From Vreelandella titanicae BH1 (GTDB taxonomy: Bacteria > Pseudomonadota > Gammaproteobacteria > Pseudomonadales > Halomonadaceae), in NCBI RefSeq assembly GCF_000336575.1, contig NZ_AOPO01000008.1, positions 1-64,000 on the forward strand: a stretch of 64,000 nt of DNA, given 5' to 3'. A program made the translations under genes and the position numbers. Positions 1 to 9,819 of this stretch are shown piece by piece; the stretch's first letter is position 1; each line of letters starts with the position of its first letter. Under the pieces are notes generated by a model that was given only the letters and a program-made list of their open reading frames with translations, was not told the origin of the DNA and ran no database searches.

Positions 1-66
1 CGTGGTGCTTACTGCTAACGGTTCTTGTGGCGTAAACTACACATAGTCAATCAGTCTGGGAAGTTT

Positions 67-432
67 ATGGTGGGCAAAGTGAATACACCGCAACCCTTGC
101 AGGTGTTTAAATGTTTAAGCGATGAGACGCGTTTGATGCTGGTGCTGCTGGTGGCTCAAGAGCAGGAGCTTTGCGTGTGCGAAATGACTTATGCGCTGCA
201 GGAGTCCCAGCCTAAAGTATCGCGTCATTTGGCTCAGCTGCGTCAGTGTGGGTTGCTGAGTGATCAGCGTGAGGGGCAGTGGGTCTATTACCGGCTTGCC
301 CCCCAGTTGCCTGCCTGGGCTCATGAGGTGATTCGCGCGGGTGGCCAGGGCAGTGCCGCCCAGTTAGCTGCGCTGACTCGGCGCTTAACCAAAATGGGTG
401 ACCGGCCAGCCCGCCTGGCGGCGCTCTGTTGA
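67..432 (+). CDS. arsR: ArsR-family arsenic-responsive repressor
   Basis: A 121-residue winged-helix repressor. The metal-site signature CVC is at residues 36-38 (ELCVCEMTYAL), the arsenite/antimonite-binding arrangement of classical ArsR, followed by the recognition helix (QPKVSRHLAQL) and the wing ending WVYYRL. By family knowledge it represses an ars resistance operon until As(III) or Sb(III) binds the cysteines. The ATG at 67 is preferred because GGGAAG lies 5-10 bases upstream; the frame opens earlier with a TTG that lacks such a site. A strong terminator follows directly, so any partner ars genes are left of the window or elsewhere. The 5' flank is only 66 bases long here. Confidence 0.85.
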   Translation: MVGKVNTPQPLQVFKCLSDETRLMLVLLVAQEQELCVCEMTYALQESQPKVSRHLAQLRQCGLLSDQREGQWVYYRLAPQLPAWAHEVIRAGGQGSAAQLAALTRRLTKMGDRPARLAALC

Positions 433-463
433 AACCAGGGTTAAAGCCAAAACGTTAAAACCA

Positions 464-494
464 AAACGCCGCCCCTTGCTAAGGGGCGGCGTTT
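464..494. terminator. Bidirectional terminator between arsR and prc
   Basis: A 14-base near-perfect GC-rich stem (AAACGCCGCCCCTT with AAGGGGCGGCGTTT) closes on a GCT loop and has A/T runs on both sides. It lies between convergent arsR and prc and can end transcription from both. Confidence 0.85.
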
Positions 495-514
495 GCTTCT
501 TTAACTCGGCTTGC

Positions 515-2638
515 TTAGCGCTTAGCGGCTAGCCGCTGAGTGTCTTGCAGGCGGGCGTAGTCGAGCAGGATTTCAGCCGATTCGAGCACATAGGCGCGAT
601 CAACAGCCAGTGCGTCATCTTCGTCGCTTTCCCCTTCACTGTCTTGGGTTGCCTCTGCGTCCTCAATTCCTTCTGTGACGCTTTCGGTGGCATCCGTACG
701 AGCATCCATCCACTCATCCAGCTCTTCCAGGCCCAGTGCACGACGGCGTTGGTTTTCCAGCGAAAGCTGTTCGGCTTCCTGGGCTTCCATTTCACGCTGA
801 CGCTGCTCACGATTTAAGCTCACGCTGGTGTGCTGCTCGCGTAACTGGCGGGCCAGCGTGGACTGGCGCTCTAAATAGCGGAAGTTGGCGTTGTCCTCAG
901 CGCGTGCGTCGTGCTGGGCTATCAGCTTGTCTAGCATGGTTTCAGGTTCGCCATAGCGGCGATACTGGACATTCTGAACGGTGTCCCAGGCCAAGGCATT
1001 ATCCAAACTGCTTTCACCAATACGCTCGGGATCAATCAAACTGGGGAAGTCGATATCCGGCTCAACGCCGCGATTCTGGGTGCTGTCGCCGGAAATGCGG
1101 TAGAACTTGGCGCGAGTCAGTTTGATCTGACCATGGCTCAGCTCGTTGAGCGTCTGCACGGTGCCTTTGCCAAACGTCGGCGTGCCCAGTACTAAGCCGC
1201 GACCATAATCCTGAATCGCACCGGCAAAGATTTCCGAGGCAGAGGCGGAGAGGCGATTCACCAGCACCCCTAGCGGGCCGTCATAAAGTGTCCCTGCTTC
1301 GCTGTCGCCATACAGTTGAATGCGCCCCTGGGCATCGCGCACTTGTACGGTGGGGCCGCGGTCGATAAACAGGCCAATAAGCGAGTTGGCTTCCTGGAGC
1401 GCACCGCCGCCGTTGTTGCGTAGGTCAAGCACGATACCTTCCACGCCCTCTTCTTTAAGGCGTTCGACTTCTTTGGCAACATCGCGAGTAGTGCTGCGAT
1501 ACTCCTCTTCACCCGCTTGCCAGGCGTCAAAATCGACGTAGAACGTCGGGATGTTAATCACCCCTAAGCGGTGAGGTTCTCCATCACGCTCGACTTCAAT
1601 CACTTCGCCATGGGCGGCTTGGTCTTCAAGGCTAACGGTGTCACGGGTAATCTCAACGGTTTGCGAGCGGGTCATATCCACCGCTTGGGCAGGTACCACG
1701 TCCAAGCGAACAACGGAGCCTTTGGGGCCACGAATCAGATCCACCACGTTGTCCAGGCGCATGCCGACCACATTGACCATCTCACCCTCTTCCTGGCCTA
1801 CGGCGATGATGCGATCCGCTGGCTCAAGTACGCCGGCGCGCTCCGCTGGGCCGCCGGGCACAAGGCTGGAAACTTTGACATATTCACCATCGGACTGAAG
1901 TAGGGCGCCAATGCCCTCAAGGGAGAGGCTCATCTGAATATCGAAGGATTCGCCCTGGCGAGGGGAGAGGTAGCCAGTATGTGGGTCGATACTGCTAGTA
2001 ACGGCTGCCATCAGTACGCCAAATACATCTTCAGACTCGGTTTGCTCCAGCCGCGTTAGTTGGCCTTCATAGCGCTGGCGCAGGTTGTCTTCAATCTGTT
2101 CGCTATCCTGATCGGTCAGGGCGAGCGTTAAGGCGTCGTTTTTAAGCCGCTTGCGCCATAGCTCGTCAAGCTCGCTTTGCCGGGATGCCCAGGGCGCCTC
2201 TTCACGATCAATTTCTAAACGCTCGTTGCTTTCAAAATCGAAATCAAGGCCTTCGTCCAGCTTTGCCAACAAAGACTCAAGGCGCGACCGTTGCCGATCA
2301 CTAAAGGTGTTATAGAGATCAAACGCATCATCCAACTCACCATTGAAAAGAGCGTCTGCCATGCCCGTCTCTAAGTGACGATAGGGCTCGATATCACTGC
2401 GCAGCAGGTAGGCGCGCTGGCCGTCCAGAATATCCAAATAGCGTTGGAAAGCATCCTGCGACCACGCTTCATCAAATGTAATATCAGCATAATGGCCGTA
2501 GCGGAGCGAGTCCGCAATTTCCACTGCCGCCTGGCGTTGTTCGTCGGTCGGCTCAAGTTGCGCCAAGGCGGCTGGGCTGGTAACAACCAGCATGACAGCC
2601 AGGGCGACCGAACGCGAAAGCGTTGCAAACAAGCTCAT
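515..2638 (-). CDS. prc: Tail-specific periplasmic protease Prc (S41A)
   Basis: A 707-residue carboxyl-terminal processing protease. A signal peptide ends near residue 26 (PAALA). A helical N-terminal part (about 30-215) leads to a PDZ domain (about 235-320), then the S41 catalytic core. SASASE at 464-469 holds the nucleophile (Ser466 by spacing) and FGKGT holds Lys491, the Ser/Lys dyad. A charged, acidic C-terminal tail follows. Length fits the long E. coli Prc type rather than the short CtpA type. It acts in the periplasm, trimming or degrading proteins with nonpolar C-termini, including cell-wall hydrolases and lipoproteins. It is transcribed alone, convergent with arsR and divergent from apeB. 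Confidence 0.93.
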   Translation of the reverse strand: MSLFATLSRSVALAVMLVVTSPAALAQLEPTDEQRQAAVEIADSLRYGHYADITFDEAWSQDAFQRYLDILDGQRAYLLRSDIEPYRHLETGMADALFNGELDDAFDLYNTFSDRQRSRLESLLAKLDEGLDFDFESNERLEIDREEAPWASRQSELDELWRKRLKNDALTLALTDQDSEQIEDNLRQRYEGQLTRLEQTESEDVFGVLMAAVTSSIDPHTGYLSPRQGESFDIQMSLSLEGIGALLQSDGEYVKVSSLVPGGPAERAGVLEPADRIIAVGQEEGEMVNVVGMRLDNVVDLIRGPKGSVVRLDVVPAQAVDMTRSQTVEITRDTVSLEDQAAHGEVIEVERDGEPHRLGVINIPTFYVDFDAWQAGEEEYRSTTRDVAKEVERLKEEGVEGIVLDLRNNGGGALQEANSLIGLFIDRGPTVQVRDAQGRIQLYGDSEAGTLYDGPLGVLVNRLSASASEIFAGAIQDYGRGLVLGTPTFGKGTVQTLNELSHGQIKLTRAKFYRISGDSTQNRGVEPDIDFPSLIDPERIGESSLDNALAWDTVQNVQYRRYGEPETMLDKLIAQHDARAEDNANFRYLERQSTLARQLREQHTSVSLNREQRQREMEAQEAEQLSLENQRRRALGLEELDEWMDARTDATESVTEGIEDAEATQDSEGESDEDDALAVDRAYVLESAEILLDYARLQDTQRLAAKR

Positions 2639-2776
2639 CAGTCAAGCTCTCCCGGATTTGTGTACACTCATTCTTCCCTAGACTCGCATATGACCCATGA
2701 GTTGCGTAGGTCGAAGGGGTATTGTAGCAGGTCGCCTGCGCGATGAGACTCAATCATTACTGTTATGAGGATTTCC

Positions 2777-4081
2777 ATGTCCGAGACTTTCAACGCTGAT
2801 CGTTTAACGCGGTTATGCGATTTTCTGCGCCAATCACCGACCCCGTGGCACGCTGCAGGCAATATGGCTGAGCGATTGGAGCAAGCTGGTTTTCAGCGGC
2901 TGGAAGAGAAGGCCAATTGGCAGCTAACCCCGGGCAAGCGCTACTATGTCACCCGTAATGATTCGGCGATTATTGCTTTTCAGTTGCCTGAGTCTGAAGT
3001 GACGGCGCTGCGTATGATCGGTGCCCACACCGATAGCCCAGGGCTGCATCTAAAGCCTAACGCCACGCAGTGCTCTGCAGGCTGGCTACAGTTGGGAGTG
3101 CAGGTGTATGGCGGTGTTTTGTTGGCGCCGTGGTTTGACCGTGACCTGGGGCTGGCAGGGCGTGTGCATGTGCGCCATGCCGATGGTCGCTTGGAAAGCG
3201 TATTGCTTAATGTCGATCAGGCAATTGCCATGGTGCCGAGCCTGGCGATTCACCTGGATCGTGATGTCAACGCAGGACGGCCGATTAACCCGCAGACGCA
3301 AATGGCGCCAGTATTGATGCAGAGCGATACGGCTACGCTAGGCGAGCTAGTGGCGCAGTGGTTAGAAGAGCAGCACGGCCTGCGTGCAGTGGAAGTAGTG
3401 GACTTTGAATTAGGCTTTTACGATGTTCAGCCACCGTCCCTGGTCGGTGTTAAGCAAGAACTGGTGGCCAGCGCCCGGTTGGATAACTTGCTCTCCTGCT
3501 TCATCGGTTTAGAGGCACTCTTGGCTTGCGATGGCAGTCAAGGCGCTTTGTTGGTGGCCAACGATCACGAGGAAGTCGGCAGTGCCAGTGCCTGTGGTGC
3601 CCAAGGCCCATTCTTGGCGGATGTGCTAAAGCGCATTAATGGCCAGGTGGGCAAGGGAGACGACGAGTCGCTGATTCAACTGATTCAGTCGTCGCTGATG
3701 ATTTCTTGCGATAATGCCCACGCACTGCATCCTAACTTTCGCGACAAGCACGATGAGCGCCATGGTCCAGCGATTAATGGTGGCCCGGTCATCAAGGTGA
3801 ACTCCAGCCAGCGTTACGCCACCAATAGTATTACCGGTGCGCTGTTTCGCGATGTCTGTCGTGAGGCTGACGTACCCGTGCAGTCGTTTGTTACCCGGGC
3901 GGATATGGGCTGTGGCAGTACGATTGGCCCGATTACCGCCACCGAGCTGGGTGTGCCCACTATTGATGTGGGGGTGCCTCAATGGGCGATGCATTCGATT
4001 CGGGAAACCGCGGGTACTAAAGATGTCGAGTATCTAACCCGCGCCCTAACGCTATTTCTAAACCGTCCTGCGTTAAGCTAG
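2777..4081 (+). CDS. apeB: M18 family aminopeptidase
   Basis: A 434-residue cytosolic zinc aminopeptidase of the aspartyl-aminopeptidase (M18) family. Visible metal and catalytic motifs are HTDSPGLHLK near residue 85, NDHEEVGSAS near 260, a DNAHALHPNF segment near 315, and a C-terminal HSIRETAGTKD that supplies the last zinc-ligand histidine. It removes N-terminal residues, typically acidic ones, from peptides. The ATG at 2777 is chosen because TGAGGA sits about six bases upstream; an in-frame ATG at 2765 overlaps that site. The gene is divergent from prc and ends before a strong terminator shared with tRNA-Met. Confidence 0.92.
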   Translation: MSETFNADRLTRLCDFLRQSPTPWHAAGNMAERLEQAGFQRLEEKANWQLTPGKRYYVTRNDSAIIAFQLPESEVTALRMIGAHTDSPGLHLKPNATQCSAGWLQLGVQVYGGVLLAPWFDRDLGLAGRVHVRHADGRLESVLLNVDQAIAMVPSLAIHLDRDVNAGRPINPQTQMAPVLMQSDTATLGELVAQWLEEQHGLRAVEVVDFELGFYDVQPPSLVGVKQELVASARLDNLLSCFIGLEALLACDGSQGALLVANDHEEVGSASACGAQGPFLADVLKRINGQVGKGDDESLIQLIQSSLMISCDNAHALHPNFRDKHDERHGPAINGGPVIKVNSSQRYATNSITGALFRDVCREADVPVQSFVTRADMGCGSTIGPITATELGVPTIDVGVPQWAMHSIRETAGTKDVEYLTRALTLFLNRPALS

Positions 4082-4144
4082 TCCAAGTAAATAGCTGAGT
4101 TTTACTTAGCAATAAAAGCTTGGCTACACAAATTGGCAACACAA

Positions 4145-4176
4145 AAAAGCCCGCTAAATAAAATTAGCGGGCTTTT
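4145..4176. terminator. Bidirectional terminator between apeB and tRNA-Met
   Basis: A 13-base perfect stem (AAAAGCCCGCTAA with TTAGCGGGCTTTT) with a six-base loop, and A/T flanks on both sides. It can stop apeB transcripts on the plus strand and the tRNA transcript on the minus strand. Confidence 0.88.
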
Positions 4177-4184
4177 AATATGCC

Positions 4185-4261
4185 TGGTGGCTACGCCCTG
4201 ATTTGAACAGGGGACCCCATCATTATGAGTGATGTGCTCTAACCAGCTGAGCTACGTAGCC
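4185..4261 (-). tRNA. tRNA-Met (CAT), elongator type
   Basis: A 77-base cloverleaf. The acceptor stem GGCTACG pairs with CGTAGCC, the CCA end is encoded, the anticodon loop is CTCATAA (anticodon CAT), and the T-arm is GTTCAAATC. The sequence is very close to E. coli elongator tRNA-Met. It is not the initiator type, since the first acceptor pair is intact G-C. A lysidine-modified tRNA-Ile2 also has a CAT anticodon but a different body. It lies 76 bases downstream of ychF on the same strand. Confidence 0.95.
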
Positions 4262-4337
4262 TTTCAACGGGGGCGAATGATACTGATAACCCCGCCTTCA
4301 GTCAATGTTTTATTGCTGGTCGTATGGGTGTTGCCGC

Positions 4338-5429
4338 TTACACATTAAAGCGGAAGTGCACCACATCGCCATCTTTGACAATGTACTCTTTGCCTTCCAG
4401 GCGCCATTTTCCGGCGTCTTTGGCTGCCTGCTCGCCGCCTAACGATACGAAGTCCTCATAGGCAACTACTTCGGCACGGATAAAGCCTTTCTGGAAGTCG
4501 GTGTGAATCACGCCAGCGGCTTCGGGGGCTGTTGCGCCTTCTTTCACTGTCCAGGCGCGCACTTCTTTAACACCGGCAGTGAAGTAGGTTTGCAGACCCA
4601 GCAGTGAGTAGCCCGCGCGAATGACACGATCAAGGCCTGGTTCATCCATGCCCATCTCACTTAAGAACATCGAGCGCTCTTCATCATCCAGCTCGGCAAT
4701 TTCGGCTTCCAGCTGATTGCAAACAGGCACCACAAGCGCGCCTTCTTCAGCGGCGATTTCGTTAACAATATCCAGGTAAGGATTGTTCTCAAAACCATCT
4801 TCATTGACGTTAGCGATGTACATAGTTGGCTTCAGAGTCAAAAAGCCGAAGCTCTTCACCTGGCGCTGCTCTTCCTCGCTTAAGCCAAAGCTGCGTAGCG
4901 GTAAGCCTTCCGCAACGTGGGGCTGAATACGATCAAGAATCGCCTTAGTGGCAATGGCCTCTTTATCACCGCCTTTCACCGAACGAACCAGACGCTGGCT
5001 GGCTTTTTCGACAGTATCCAGGTCGGCCAGCGCCAGCTCTAAATTGATCGTTTCGATATCGGCGCGCGGGTCGACCTGGTTGGCTACGTGGATAACGTTG
5101 TCGTTGTCGAAGCAGCGCACCACATGGGCAATTGCCTGGGTTTCACGAATGTTAGCCAGAAACTTGTTGCCTAAGCCCTCACCTTTGGAGGCCCCGGCGA
5201 CCAAGCCAGCAATGTCGACGAACTCCATGGTGGTCGGCAGTGTTTTTTGTGGCTTGACGATCTCGGCAAGCTTATCAAGGCGCGGATCCGGCATCGGCAC
5301 GATACCCACGTTCGGCTCAATGGTACAGAAGGGGAAGTTTTCTGCATCGATGCCTGACTTGGTCAGTGCATTGAATAGTGTGGACTTGCCGACGTTAGGC
5401 AGGCCGACGATGCCGCAATTGAAACCCAT
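4338..5429 (-). CDS. ychF: Redox-regulated ATPase YchF
   Basis: A 363-residue Obg-related P-loop protein of full family length. G1 is [12 protein letters not shown] at residues 8-19, G3 is DIAGLV near 72, a central helical insert follows, and the C-terminal TGS domain ends [12 protein letters not shown]. Family members bind ATP rather than GTP and associate with ribosomes and stress responses. The minus-strand ATG at 5429 follows AAGGAACATTTT-type ribosome-binding sequence. It is downstream of pth on the same strand with about a hundred bases between, the usual pth-ychF pairing in gammaproteobacteria. Confidence 0.95.
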   Translation of the reverse strand: MGFNCGIVGLPNVGKSTLFNALTKSGIDAENFPFCTIEPNVGIVPMPDPRLDKLAEIVKPQKTLPTTMEFVDIAGLVAGASKGEGLGNKFLANIRETQAIAHVVRCFDNDNVIHVANQVDPRADIETINLELALADLDTVEKASQRLVRSVKGGDKEAIATKAILDRIQPHVAEGLPLRSFGLSEEEQRQVKSFGFLTLKPTMYIANVNEDGFENNPYLDIVNEIAAEEGALVVPVCNQLEAEIAELDDEERSMFLSEMGMDEPGLDRVIRAGYSLLGLQTYFTAGVKEVRAWTVKEGATAPEAAGVIHTDFQKGFIRAEVVAYEDFVSLGGEQAAKDAGKWRLEGKEYIVKDGDVVHFRFNV

Positions 5430-5533
5430 AAAATGTTCCTGAGAATAAGGTGGTAGGGCGTAAAAGTAATCGCCATTCTACGAGATGCGCTAGCCGTCAG
5501 CTACCGGCGTAACTGAACAGCTTTTGGCGGCGT

Positions 5534-6121
5534 CTATGCTGGCTTGAGGCTGTGCAGCTGGTTCATGGCTTTGGCCCAGTCTCCCGCGAGCGCTAGCGGC
5601 AGGGTGGTGACACACTCGTCCATGGCGCGAACAATGGCCTCGTGTTCGGCCTTGCCGGGACGCCCCAGTACATAATTAGTGACTTGGCGTGCCTCGCCGG
5701 GGTGACCAATGCCAATTCGTACCCGGTGAAACTGCTTCTGGCCGCCTAGTGCGCTAATAATATCGCGCAGGCCATTGTGGCCTCCATGCCCGCCACCGGT
5801 TTTGTAGCGTGCTTGGCCGGGGGGGAGGTCGAGCTCGTCGTGGGCGACCAGTAGGTTTTCAGGGGCAAGTTTGAAAAACTGGCACAAGGCTGCCACCGCG
5901 GCGCCACTGCGATTCATAAAGGTGGCAGGGTTGAGCAGGTGCAGTTCATGGTCGCCTAGGCGTACCTTGGCGTAGTGGCCGAAAAATTTCTTTTCCGGTC
6001 GTAGCTCTGCATGGGCGCTCTGCGCAATAGCCTCTACCAGCCAGAAACCGGCGTTATGGCGCGTGGCTTCATATTCCGCTCCGGGGTTGCCTAATCCAAT
6101 AATGGCTGTTACCTGGCTCAT
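5534..6121 (-). CDS. pth: Peptidyl-tRNA hydrolase
   Basis: A 195-residue enzyme that frees tRNA from peptidyl-tRNA dropped by ribosomes. GLGNPG is near residue 10, RHNAGFW carries the catalytic histidine near residue 22, FMNRSG and HDELDLPPG follow, and GGGHGGHNGLR is near 110. The ATG at 6121 is used because GAGGTGG lies just upstream; a GTG at 6136 would overlap that site. It is followed by ychF and separated from rplY by a strong terminator, so pth-ychF is probably transcribed from its own promoter in the region 6122-6217. Confidence 0.95.
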   Translation of the reverse strand: MSQVTAIIGLGNPGAEYEATRHNAGFWLVEAIAQSAHAELRPEKKFFGHYAKVRLGDHELHLLNPATFMNRSGAAVAALCQFFKLAPENLLVAHDELDLPPGQARYKTGGGHGGHNGLRDIISALGGQKQFHRVRIGIGHPGEARQVTNYVLGRPGKAEHEAIVRAMDECVTTLPLALAGDWAKAMNQLHSLKPA

Positions 6122-6217
6122 CTTCCCACCTCGCACAAAATATTCAGAAGACCAAAACTATCCAGAAGACTAAAACAATCCAGAAAACATGGTTGACGCC
6201 GCGCCAGCGACGGCCCT

Positions 6218-6247
6218 AAAAAAAATCAAGCGCCGAGGCGCTTGATT
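6218..6247 (-). terminator. Rho-independent terminator of rplY
   Basis: On the minus strand a ten-base perfect stem (AATCAAGCGC with GCGCTTGATT, four-base loop) is followed directly by a run of seven T. It is placed 67 bases after the rplY stop and separates prs-rplY from pth-ychF. Confidence 0.9.
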
Positions 6248-6313
6248 CTAACATCGTGTCAGCATCACAAGGGCCATGCAGGCATGGCCCCAATAAGATG
6301 CTTAACGGGATAC

Positions 6314-6958
6314 TTACTCGGCGCTGCTGTCTTCTTCGCCTTCGCTTTCACCATCTTCATCTTCTGCATCAGCACGCACTTTTACTTTCGTGATGCTGAG
6401 TACTGCATTGTCGTGCTCTTCACCGTGGGACAGGTCAACTGAGGTGACGCCGGCCGGTAGGGTAAGGTCAGACAGGTGCAGTGTCGTGCCAAGCTCAACG
6501 GCAGCGATGTCGACTTCGATAAAGTCAGGCAGGTCTTTCGGCAAGCAGCTGATCGCCACTTCGTTGGCCAGTACGTGCAGTTCGCCGCCTTGGTCTTTGA
6601 TACCGACACACTTCTCTTCGCCCGTCACGTGCAGTGGCACGTTGATGGTGATTTCGTGAGTCGCATCAACGCGCAGGAAGTCGGCGTGGGTCAGCAACGG
6701 CTTGAAAGGGTGACGCTGCAGGTCACGAACAACGACTTGCTCTTCTTTACCTTCGATCATCAGTTTGATGACGGAAGAGAAGAAAGACTCATCTTCAATC
6801 GCTTTGTAGAAAGCGGTTTTTTCAACAGCGATGGACTGCGCGCCTTTTTCGCCACCGTATACAACGGCCGGCACTTGCTGGTTCGCACGACGCAGGCGGC
6901 GGCTCGCACCTTTCCCCAGGTCGTTACGAACGCTGGCTTTCAGGATAAAATCAGACAT
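6314..6958 (-). CDS. rplY: 50S ribosomal protein L25 (CTC/TL5 long form)
   Basis: A 214-residue L25 of the long bacterial type. The N-terminal 5S-rRNA-binding domain (about 1-95) begins with the typical [20 protein letters not shown] pattern, then a TL5-type C-terminal beta domain (about 96-195) and a very acidic tail ([14 protein letters not shown]). E. coli has only the short form; Pseudomonas and Halomonas have this long form. The acidic tail fits the acid-shifted proteome of salt-tolerant bacteria. It follows prs on the same strand with a 96-base gap. Confidence 0.93.
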   Translation of the reverse strand: MSDFILKASVRNDLGKGASRRLRRANQQVPAVVYGGEKGAQSIAVEKTAFYKAIEDESFFSSVIKLMIEGKEEQVVVRDLQRHPFKPLLTHADFLRVDATHEITINVPLHVTGEEKCVGIKDQGGELHVLANEVAISCLPKDLPDFIEVDIAAVELGTTLHLSDLTLPAGVTSVDLSHGEEHDNAVLSITKVKVRADAEDEDGESEGEEDSSAE

Positions 6959-7054
6959 GGAATTGCCTCTTAGTTTAAGTAAGGAAGACGCCGCCGACCG
7001 CGACCAGACGACGACGTTTCCGTGGCCCCAAAAGGGGGCTGTATCGTCAGCGGA

Positions 7055-7996
7055 TTAGTGGAACATCGCGCTGACAGATTCTTCGTTGCTGACCCGGCGA
7101 ATCGCTTCTGCGATCAGTCCAGCAACGCTCAACTGGCGAATTTTTCCGCTACGACGGGCAACGTCAGATAGCGGGATGGTGTCGGTCACCACCACTTCAT
7201 CCAGTACGGAGTTGGTAATATTATCGACTGCAGGGCCGGACAGGATCGGGTGTGTCGCATAGGCCACCACGCGCTTGGCGCCGTGATCTTTTAACGCTTC
7301 ACCGGCTTTACACAGCGTGCCTGCGGTGTCGATCATGTCGTCGACTACGACACAGGTGCGGCCCTCAATCTCGCCGATGATATGCATCACCTGGGCCTGG
7401 TTGGCCTGAGGGCGACGCTTATCGATAATGGCGAGATCGGCATTCAGCTGTTTGGCGATGGCACGGGCGCGAACAACGCCGCCCACGTCAGGGGAAACAA
7501 CGACGAGGTCGCTGTAATTCTGACGCTCGATATCATCCAGCAGAATGGGAGAGCCGTAGACGTTGTCGACAGGAACATCAAAGAAGCCCTGGATCTGATC
7601 AGCATGTAGATCCATGGTCATCACGCGGTCAACGCCTGCTTTAACCATCATGTCCGCCACTACTTTGGCGGAAATCGGTACCCGTGCGGAGCGCACGCGG
7701 CGATCCTGGCGAGCATAACCAAAGTAGGGAAGTACTGCCGTGATGCGAGTTGCCGAGGCGCGACGCAGTGCGTCGACCATCAGGATCAACTCCATCAGAT
7801 TGTCGTTTGTCGGTGCACAGGTGGATTGTAGAATGAAGACATCCTTACCGCGCACGTTCTCATTGATCTCGACTGCGATTTCGCCGTCGCTGAATTGACC
7901 CACCGTAGCGTTACCCATACGGCTGTCTAAGCTCTCGGCAATTTTTTGAGCGAGTGCGGGATTGGCGTTCCCGGCGAAAACCATCAATTTTGACAC
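7055..7996 (-). CDS. prs: Ribose-phosphate pyrophosphokinase
   Basis: A 313-residue PRPP synthetase, normal length. It converts ribose 5-phosphate and ATP to PRPP for nucleotide, histidine, tryptophan and NAD synthesis. Visible are the ATP-binding FGYARQDRR segment near residue 95, the metal-binding [12 protein letters not shown] near 130, and the PRPP-loop [12 protein letters not shown] near 215. The N-terminus is [15 protein letters not shown]. It is preceded by tRNA-Gln and followed by rplY, all on the minus strand, a conserved gammaproteobacterial block. Confidence 0.96.
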   Translation of the reverse strand: MSKLMVFAGNANPALAQKIAESLDSRMGNATVGQFSDGEIAVEINENVRGKDVFILQSTCAPTNDNLMELILMVDALRRASATRITAVLPYFGYARQDRRVRSARVPISAKVVADMMVKAGVDRVMTMDLHADQIQGFFDVPVDNVYGSPILLDDIERQNYSDLVVVSPDVGGVVRARAIAKQLNADLAIIDKRRPQANQAQVMHIIGEIEGRTCVVVDDMIDTAGTLCKAGEALKDHGAKRVVAYATHPILSGPAVDNITNSVLDEVVVTDTIPLSDVARRSGKIRQLSVAGLIAEAIRRVSNEESVSAMFH

Positions 7997-8054
7997 GCGC
8001 AGCCACCTTTGCAGTGTTGGGGATCAGGGGAAAAAACGCAGGTCATTGTTGGGT

Positions 8055-8129
8055 TGGCTGGGGTACCAGGATTCGAACCTGGGAATGCCGATACCAAAAA
8101 CCGGTGCCTTACCACTTGGCGATACCCCA
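8055..8129 (-). tRNA. tRNA-Gln (TTG)
   Basis: A 75-base cloverleaf. The acceptor TGGGGTA pairs with TACCCCA, followed by G-CCA. The anticodon loop has TTG, the T-arm is GGTTCGAATCC. The sequence nearly matches E. coli tRNA-Gln. It sits between ispE and prs on the same strand, a location conserved in related genomes, so it may be processed from the ispE-prs transcript. Confidence 0.95.
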
Positions 8130-8178
8130 GCAATAACCTAACGCACTGACCGGGCGCTTTTAGCTGCCCAGAGCGGAA

Positions 8179-9033
8179 CTATAAATAGCCCAGAGCATCA
8201 TGTAGGGGAGAGGTGTTGAGTCCGCGTGCTACCCATGCCGGCCAATGTTGTCCCGCTAATTGCGCGATTGCTTGTGCCGATTGCTGTGTATCGAAAGCAG
8301 CAAATAGACAAGCCCCCGTGCCGGTCAACCGACTAGGTGCGTGCTGTGCAAGCCAGTTCAGGGCTTCCGCAATTGGCGGATAGCGTTCCTTTACCACGGC
8401 CTCACAGTCATTGCGCCACTCCGGCGCTCCCCCCTGCAGTGCGCGCGCCATAGTAATGGGGCGGCTGTCACGTGTCAATTGCGGGTCTTGGAAGACGCCT
8501 GACGTAGACACACTAATACCCGGGTGAATAATCACAAACCAAGGGGTATCAAGCGTCACCGGGGTAAGCCGTTCGCCAACGCCTTCGCCCCAGGCGCTAT
8601 GGCCATGTACGAATACCGGCACATCGGCCCCCAGCTGAAGCCCCAGGCGAGCTAGTTCGACTAACGGTAGATTGAGCTGCCAGAGGTGGTTGAGCCCCAC
8701 TAATGCGGTGGCTGCGTTGGAACTGCCACCCCCTAAACCGCCTCCCATCGGCAACTGCTTATCGATCGTAAGCGTAGCGCCTAGTGCAGTGCCGCTATGC
8801 TGTTGCAATAACCGTGCGGCGCGTACGATCAAATTGTCATCGTGGCTAACGCCGCTAACCTCACTGGTTAACTGAATTTCCCCGTCATCGCGGGGGGCCA
8901 ACGTAAGGTGGTCGCACAGGTCGATAAACTGAAATAGTGTTTGCAGTGCGTGGTAGCCGTCTTCACGACGGCCCACTATATGCAGCATGCGGTTAAGCTT
9001 GGCCGGCGCGGGAAGCGTTAATGGCGCGTTCAT
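8179..9033 (-). CDS. ispE: 4-diphosphocytidyl-2-C-methyl-D-erythritol kinase
   Basis: A 284-residue GHMP-family kinase of the MEP isoprenoid pathway, phosphorylating CDP-methylerythritol with ATP. The N-terminal PAPAKLNRMLHI carries the substrate-binding lysine, the glycine-rich ATP loop PMGGGLGGGSSNAATAL is near residue 95, and the third GHMP motif LTGTGACLFA is near 240. It starts 14 bases after the lolB stop and is likely co-transcribed with lolB. Length and motifs are normal. Confidence 0.95.
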   Translation of the reverse strand: MNAPLTLPAPAKLNRMLHIVGRREDGYHALQTLFQFIDLCDHLTLAPRDDGEIQLTSEVSGVSHDDNLIVRAARLLQQHSGTALGATLTIDKQLPMGGGLGGGSSNAATALVGLNHLWQLNLPLVELARLGLQLGADVPVFVHGHSAWGEGVGERLTPVTLDTPWFVIIHPGISVSTSGVFQDPQLTRDSRPITMARALQGGAPEWRNDCEAVVKERYPPIAEALNWLAQHAPSRLTGTGACLFAAFDTQQSAQAIAQLAGQHWPAWVARGLNTSPLHDALGYL

Positions 9034-9047
9034 TGAAACGGTTACCT

Positions 9048-9710
9048 TTACTCTTCGCTAGCTTGCCACTGGTTGACGACCAGCGTAATACGCACATCAT
9101 CGTAGTGCATGACCATGCGCCGTGGCAGCCATAAATCGTCGACTTTCTCCCAGTCGCGGTAGTCGATTTCCCAGCCGTCTTGGGTAAGATGGCTAGGAAA
9201 GCCCAGTTCGTCGGTTTCTAGCTGATAACTGCCGGTATTGTCATTATCAGGATCACCGGGCAGGCCGCGCACCCAGTTGGGCATAGCGGTGACGGGGAGT
9301 GACCAGCCCAACTGCTCTTCCATAAGCGCTTCTGGGGTTTCTGCCTCAAAGCGGCCGTCGCTATTGGAGAGGGAGAAACGTCCCTCGCGCCCCTCAAGCA
9401 CGTTGCGTCCGCCGCCAAAGGGCCCGCTGATCAGCATACGGAAATAGTAGGGGGTTTGATTCCAGTCCAGGTTGGCGCTGACGTTCTCTTCTGGGGTGCG
9501 CAATCCTGCCTTGCCGACCAGCGTCCAGGTATCGAATGCTTCTACATCGGCCTGCTGGCGTTCCCACTGACCTGCCTGGCGGCCACTTTCATCCATGGGA
9601 GCCTGGGAGGCACAGCCGGCGAGCAAGAGAAGCGCGAAGCCGGCAAGCCAGAGGCGCGAAGTGTGACGTGTCAATGGCCAGCGGGGCGAGGGGGACGTCA
9701 GTGTCAACAT
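9048..9710 (-). CDS. lolB: Outer-membrane lipoprotein LolB
   Basis: A 220-residue lipoprotein that accepts lipoproteins from LolA and inserts them into the outer membrane. The signal peptide ends in the lipobox LLLLAGC, with the lipidated Cys followed by ASQ (no Asp at +2, so outer membrane). The remainder is the LolA/LolB half-barrel, with the conserved WxxxYRDW-type segment near the end. Start 9710 is used because GGAG lies seven bases upstream; the open frame extends to an ATG at 9752 with no ribosome site. It is the first gene of lolB-ispE. Confidence 0.92.
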   Translation of the reverse strand: MLTLTSPSPRWPLTRHTSRLWLAGFALLLLAGCASQAPMDESGRQAGQWERQQADVEAFDTWTLVGKAGLRTPEENVSANLDWNQTPYYFRMLISGPFGGGRNVLEGREGRFSLSNSDGRFEAETPEALMEEQLGWSLPVTAMPNWVRGLPGDPDNDNTGSYQLETDELGFPSHLTQDGWEIDYRDWEKVDDLWLPRRMVMHYDDVRITLVVNQWQASEE

Positions 9711-9819
9711 AAACAGGCTCCATGTCAGGTGGTTATAGCGCAAGGGTAACATGATGGGGGCGCTTAAAATGGGGTTCGCAGGGTTAGGGTGCCTCTGGCG
9801 GCGTTAGTTCAGGACTTAT